Of a stretch of 64,000 bases of DNA, positions 60,557-64,000 are shown piece after piece. The DNA comes from Vibrio hepatarius. Its GTDB lineage: Bacteria > Pseudomonadota > Gammaproteobacteria > Enterobacterales > Vibrionaceae. Location of the stretch: the NCBI RefSeq assembly GCF_001274785.1, contig NZ_LHPI01000008.1, positions 228,817-292,816 of the forward strand. Direction: 5' to 3'. Made by a program: the position numbers and the translations under genes. The notes below the pieces were generated by a model. That model did no database searches. It had not been told where the DNA came from and saw nothing but the letters and a program-made list of their open reading frames with translations. How positions within the stretch are numbered: the stretch's first letter is position 1; every line of letters begins with the position of its first letter.

Positions 60557-61957
60557 ATGGGCAAAACATTATACGAAAAAGTCTACGACGCACACGTGGC
60601 CGTAGCAGCCGAAGGGGAAAACCCGATCTTATATATCGACCGCCACTTAGTGCATGAAGTGACCTCTCCCCAGGCGTTCGATGGTCTGCGAGAAAAGGGC
60701 CGTAAAGTACGTCAGGTGAGCAAGACATTCGCCACGATGGACCACAACGTATCGACCACCACTAAAGATATTAATGCCTCTGGTGAAATGGCGCGTATCC
60801 AAATGGAGACGCTGTCTAAGAACTGTGAAGAATTTGGCGTTACTCTCTACGACATCAACCACAAATACCAAGGTATCGTCCACGTTATGGGTCCTGAACT
60901 AGGAATTACCCTTCCTGGTATGACTATCGTTTGTGGTGATTCGCACACCGCGACTCATGGTGCTTTCGGTTCATTAGCTTTCGGTATCGGTACGTCTGAA
61001 GTTGAGCACGTATTGGCAACTCAAACGCTAAAACAAGCTCGCGCGAAAACCATGAAGATCGAAGTCAAAGGCAAAGTGGCTCCGGGAATCACGGCAAAAG
61101 ACATCGTACTAGCCATCATCGGTGAAACTACGGCTGCGGGCGGTACCGGTTACGTGGTTGAATTCTGCGGCGAAGCTATCCGTGATCTTTCGATGGAAGG
61201 TCGTATGACGGTATGTAACATGGCGATCGAACTAGGCGCTAAAGCTGGTCTAATCGCACCAGATGAAACGACATTCGAATACATCAAAGACCGTAAGTTC
61301 TCACCAAAAGGTGCGGACTTTGATGCTGCTGTTGAATACTGGAAAACACTAAAAACAGACGATGACGCTGAATTTGATGCGGTTGTGACATTGAACGCAG
61401 CGGACATCAAACCGCAAGTCACTTGGGGGACTAACCCGGGTCAGGTAATTTCAGTAGATGCTCCCATCCCTTCTCCTGAGAGCTTTGCAGATCCAATCGA
61501 AAAAGCATCGGCTGAGAAAGCCCTAGCTTACATGGGGCTAGAAGCAGGCAAATCTCTATCTGATTACCCAGTCGACAAAGTGTTTGTTGGTTCGTGTACT
61601 AACTCGCGTATTGAAGACATGCGCGCTGCGGCAGCTGTCGCTAAAGGTCGTAAAGTAGCAGCTCATGTTCAAGCTCTGATTGTTCCGGGCTCTGAGCAAG
61701 TTAAAGCGCAAGCGGAAGCGGAAGGCCTAGACGTTATCTTTAAAGAGGCGGGATTTGAGTGGCGCCTACCAGGCTGTTCGATGTGCTTGGCAATGAACAA
61801 TGACCGTTTAGGTCCTGGAGAGCGCTGTGCATCGACTTCAAACCGTAACTTTGAAGGACGCCAAGGCCGTGATGGCCGTACGCACTTGGTAAGCCCTGCG
61901 ATGGCAGCCGCCGCTGCAATTGCTGGCCACTTTGTTGATATTCGTGAGTTGGACTAA
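60557..61957 (+). CDS. leuC: 3-isopropylmalate dehydratase large subunit
   Basis: This 466-residue aconitase-family subunit holds the catalytic 4Fe-4S cluster. Cluster ligands are Cys347 in [16 protein letters not shown] and the CSMC pair near 407-410 ([11 protein letters not shown]). The N-terminal part contains [12 protein letters not shown] and DHNVSTT. The gap from leuB is 198 bp with no visible gene or terminator. LeuD follows 12 bp downstream. Confidence 0.97.
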   Translation: MGKTLYEKVYDAHVAVAAEGENPILYIDRHLVHEVTSPQAFDGLREKGRKVRQVSKTFATMDHNVSTTTKDINASGEMARIQMETLSKNCEEFGVTLYDINHKYQGIVHVMGPELGITLPGMTIVCGDSHTATHGAFGSLAFGIGTSEVEHVLATQTLKQARAKTMKIEVKGKVAPGITAKDIVLAIIGETTAAGGTGYVVEFCGEAIRDLSMEGRMTVCNMAIELGAKAGLIAPDETTFEYIKDRKFSPKGADFDAAVEYWKTLKTDDDAEFDAVVTLNAADIKPQVTWGTNPGQVISVDAPIPSPESFADPIEKASAEKALAYMGLEAGKSLSDYPVDKVFVGSCTNSRIEDMRAAAAVAKGRKVAAHVQALIVPGSEQVKAQAEAEGLDVIFKEAGFEWRLPGCSMCLAMNNDRLGPGERCASTSNRNFEGRQGRDGRTHLVSPAMAAAAAIAGHFVDIRELD

Positions 61958-61969
61958 GGAGAAACTAAC

Positions 61970-62572
61970 ATGTCAGGTTTTAAACAACACACAGGCTTGG
62001 TAGTTCCTCTAGACGCGGCAAACGTCGATACCGATGCGATCATTCCAAAGCAATTTCTACAAAAGGTTTCTCGCCTTGGCTTTGGTAAACACCTATTCCA
62101 TGATTGGCGTTTCCTAGATGATGCTGGCGAACAACCAAATCCAGACTTTATCCTGAATGCCCCACGTTATAAAGGCGCGTCTATTTTACTCGCTCGTGAA
62201 AACTTTGGTTGTGGCTCTTCACGCGAGCACGCACCATGGGCTTTGGCCGATTACGGCATCAAAGCGATGATCGCGCCAAGTTTTGCCGACATTTTTTATG
62301 GCAACTCAATCAACAACCAAATGGTGCCAGTACGCTTAACTGAGCAAGAAGTTGACGAGATCTTCCAGTTTGTTGAAGCAAACGAAGGTGCGCAGGTTGA
62401 AGTTGACCTTGAAGCGATGAAAGTGCGAGCAAACGGGAAAGAGTACTCGTTTGAAATCGATGAGTTCCGTCGTCATTGTTTGCTAAATGGTTTAGACAAT
62501 ATCGGCTTAACACTTCAGCATGAAGACAAGATTGCAGAGTTCGAAAGTAAGATTCCTGCTTTCTTACAGTAA
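61970..62572 (+). CDS. leuD: 3-isopropylmalate dehydratase small subunit
   Basis: This 200-residue swivel subunit completes the LeuCD dehydratase. Family motifs are [17 protein letters not shown] near residue 16, [20 protein letters not shown] near 75 and [21 protein letters not shown] ([13 protein letters not shown]) near 103. It is the last gene of leuABCD and is followed by a terminator. Confidence 0.96.
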   Translation: MSGFKQHTGLVVPLDAANVDTDAIIPKQFLQKVSRLGFGKHLFHDWRFLDDAGEQPNPDFILNAPRYKGASILLARENFGCGSSREHAPWALADYGIKAMIAPSFADIFYGNSINNQMVPVRLTEQEVDEIFQFVEANEGAQVEVDLEAMKVRANGKEYSFEIDEFRRHCLLNGLDNIGLTLQHEDKIAEFESKIPAFLQ

Positions 62573-62588
62573 GCGAATTGATGCAGAG

Positions 62589-62617
62589 AAAGGTTGGCTT
62601 AGGCCAGCCTTTTTTAT
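62589..62617 (+). terminator. Terminator after leuD
   Basis: AAGGTTGGC and GCCAGCCTT pair (one G-U) around TTAG and are followed by TTTT. Confidence 0.82.
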
Positions 62618-62664
62618 TTGAAACAAATCTTTGATTTATTCGGTCTTATCTACACCTATCTCTT

Positions 62665-63462
62665 ATGAATATTACGAAAATGAAAGCACTGTTACTACTT
62701 ACCCTGTCTTTATTCTCATTGAGTACATTCGCTGCCCCTAAGTCCGAATTGTGGCAATATTGGAATACCTCTAACGAGGGTACTGTCATCAAGGTCAATC
62801 ACCAAAAATGGCAAGCGATATTGGATAAATACCTTGTTAGTGAGGGAGAAAACACGCTATTTCGCTACCGCAGTGTATCTTCGTCTGATAAACAGAACCT
62901 GAAGGACTATATTCGAGAGCTCTCTTCCATCAACCCACTCAAACTGAGCAAAGCTCAGCAGTATGCTTACTGGGTTAACCTATATAACTCGCTCACGGTA
63001 GATTTGATCCTAGATGCGTATCCAGTCCAATCCATTACCAAGCTTGGTGGACTATTTAGCTTTGGGCCGTGGGAAGAAGAGGTAGTGGTAATAAACAATA
63101 AAAAGCTCACCTTAAACGATATTGAACACCGAATTTTAAGACCGATTTGGCAAGACCCAAGAACCCATTACGCAGTGAACTGTGCAAGTTTAGGTTGTCC
63201 AAATCTACAAACTCAGGCTTTCACCGCTACTAATAGCGAGCAATTACTAGAACAAGCCGCCAAATCATTCATCAATAGTGATAAAGGCGTAAAAGTCACA
63301 GGTAAGCAAGTTCGCTTATCTTCGATCTACGAATGGTTTGCGACAGATTTCGGTTCTCAATCCGATCTAATCAATCATCTAGCTCGATACCGCCCTGAAC
63401 TAAGTTCTCTCAAAGGTGACTTTGAGTATGATTACGATTGGACGCTGAATGAGAAAAGATAG
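62665..63462 (+). CDS. DUF547 domain-containing exported protein
   Basis: This 265-residue protein has a signal peptide ending near residue 24 (LSTFAAPKS). A DUF547 domain covers most of the rest, with AYWVNLYNSLTVDLIL near residue 108, LNDIEHRILRP near 150 and HYAVNCASLGCPNL near 172. The last motif holds two conserved Cys in a Cys-protease-like pattern. The biochemical role of DUF547 is not established. An in-frame ATG at 62680 is another possible start. It is monocistronic. Confidence 0.87.
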   Translation: MNITKMKALLLLTLSLFSLSTFAAPKSELWQYWNTSNEGTVIKVNHQKWQAILDKYLVSEGENTLFRYRSVSSSDKQNLKDYIRELSSINPLKLSKAQQYAYWVNLYNSLTVDLILDAYPVQSITKLGGLFSFGPWEEEVVVINNKKLTLNDIEHRILRPIWQDPRTHYAVNCASLGCPNLQTQAFTATNSEQLLEQAAKSFINSDKGVKVTGKQVRLSSIYEWFATDFGSQSDLINHLARYRPELSSLKGDFEYDYDWTLNEKR

Positions 63463-63506
63463 CCAAGCCTAAAAGTAGCGCCAAGAAACTCACTAGAGAA
63501 CAGACA

Positions 63507-63538
63507 TAAGCCTAAGTCTTTCGACTTGGGCTTTTTTA
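63507..63538 (+). terminator. Terminator after the DUF547 gene
   Basis: AAGCCTAAGTC and GACTTGGGCTT pair (one G-U) around TTTC, followed by TTTT. Confidence 0.8.
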
Positions 63539-63611
63539 TATGTATTCGATAAGCTGGTATGACTGAGCATTTGGAGATATCCATCCTATATCCAAATGCT
63601 CAACACAAACA

Positions 63612-63642
63612 AAAAGACCCCAGCGCTTCCACTGAGGTCTAG
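63612..63642 (-). terminator. Distal rrn operon terminator
   Basis: On the minus strand AGACCTCAG pairs with CTGGGGTCT (with G-U) and is followed by five T. It lies downstream of tRNA-Asp. Apart from these hairpins the stretch 63463-63764 shows no gene. Confidence 0.65.
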
Positions 63643-63728
63643 AATAAGAGGTGTAAGAGGAGAGAGACTAGAGTTACACACAACTGAGACTCTATTTCCC
63701 CAAAAAAGAAACAACGCGCCATAAACGA

Positions 63729-63758
63729 CAAAAGCCTAGTCTTTCGACTAGGCTTTCT
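63729..63758 (-). terminator. Proximal rrn operon hairpin terminator
   Basis: AAAGCCTAGTC and GACTAGGCTTT form an 11-bp perfect stem around TTTC, just after tRNA-Asp on the minus strand. The T run is interrupted (TTTTG). Confidence 0.7.
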
Positions 63759-63764
63759 AATACA

Positions 63765-63841
63765 TGGCGGAGCGGACGGGACTCGAACCCGCGACCCCCG
63801 GCGTGACAGGCCGGTATTCTAACCAACTGAACTACCGCTCC
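63765..63841 (-). tRNA. tRNA-Asp (GTC)
   Basis: This 77-nt tRNA has encoded CCA (63765-63767). The acceptor stem GGAGCGG pairs with CCGCTCC. The anticodon loop CTGTCAC gives GTC for aspartate. The T arm is GCGGGTTCGAGTCCCGT. It lies 3' of 5S rRNA in the rRNA operon, a usual place in vibrios. Confidence 0.97.
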
Positions 63842-63872
63842 GCACTGGTTAGACATTTAAGTCTAAATTTAA

Positions 63873-63990
63873 AGCCTGGCGATGTCCTACTCTCACATGG
63901 GGAAGCCCCACACTACCATCGGCGCTACTTCGTTTCACTTCTGAGTTCGGCATGGAATCAGGTGGGTCCAAAGCGCTATGGTCGCCAAGT
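63873..63990 (-). rRNA. rrf: 5S ribosomal RNA
   Basis: On the minus strand the sequence starts with CTTGGCGACCATAGCG and contains ACCTGATTCCATGCCGAACTC, a hallmark of 5S rRNA. It ends with ACATCGCCAGGC, which pairs with the 5' end. The length is about 118 nt, with ends set by eye. 23S and 16S rRNA should lie beyond the right edge of the window. Confidence 0.95.
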
Positions 63991-64000
63991 AAAATTCTTT

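Overview
The window is a stretch of the main chromosome of a Vibrio species or a very close relative. The evidence is gene content and order: gspAB-cca-eno-pyrG-mazG-relA-rlmD/barA, acpS-pdxJ-recO-era-rnc-lepB-lepA-rseCBA-rpoE, zapA-6S RNA-fau, ilvIH, a LeuO-type regulator next to leuABCD, and a glycosyltransferase of the MJ1255/VC2487 family. The species cannot be fixed from the sequence alone. Almost everything is intact housekeeping DNA. I see no insertion sequence, prophage, integron or CRISPR array.

Layout. (1) 1-7.6 kb: the N-terminal part of an inorganic triphosphatase (cut by the window edge), a DUF47/PhoU-like protein with a Pit phosphate transporter, an SH3 envelope protein, type II secretion GspAB, and cca. 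(2) 7.6-18.4 kb: enolase, CTP synthase, MazG, RelA and the rRNA methyltransferase RlmD, with BarA divergent. (3) 18.4-21.3 kb: a three-gene set of outer-membrane barrel, short PstS-like periplasmic protein and membrane diguanylate cyclase. (4) 21.4-30.7 kb: acpS-pdxJ-recO, era-rnc-lepB-lepA, and the sigma-E operon rpoE-rseABC with a plausible sigma-E promoter. (5) 31-42.4 kb: nadB, ygfX-sdhE, ygfZ, a YbaK-type deacylase, a candidate structured small RNA, a YtfK homologue, ubiI-ubiH-ygfB, then zapA, 6S RNA, fau, rpiA and serA. (6) 42.4-48.1 kb: ilvHI, an acyl-CoA ligase and leuO. (7) 48.4-57.3 kb: the most accessory-looking part. It holds a glycosyltransferase and PAP2 phosphatase, a porin, an SH3 lipoprotein, a PhoPQ/CarRS-like two-component system led by a PepSY-like protein with an acidic tail, and a two-gene operon of a P-loop NTPase and an ABC-exporter-like protein that has lost its ATPase motifs. 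(8) 57.4-62.6 kb: leuABCD behind a classical leucine attenuator whose 20-residue leader peptide I could read. (9) 62.6-64 kb: a DUF547 protein, then the end of an rRNA operon on the minus strand (5S rRNA, tRNA-Asp, terminators).

Themes. Stress signalling is dense here: RelA, the YtfK homologue, RpoE with RseABC, BarA, a diguanylate cyclase, and 6S RNA. Branched-chain amino acid synthesis (ilvIH, leuO, leuABCD) is clustered. Ubiquinone synthesis (ubiI, ubiH) and FAD or folate-linked repair and assembly factors (sdhE, ygfZ, fau) sit together.

The best candidates for something undescribed are the P-loop NTPase/degenerate ABC pair (54712-57323), the acidic-tailed PepSY-like protein with its two-component system (52104-54564), the candidate small RNA at about 35118-35277, and the porin/PstS-like/GGDEF module (18410-21346).
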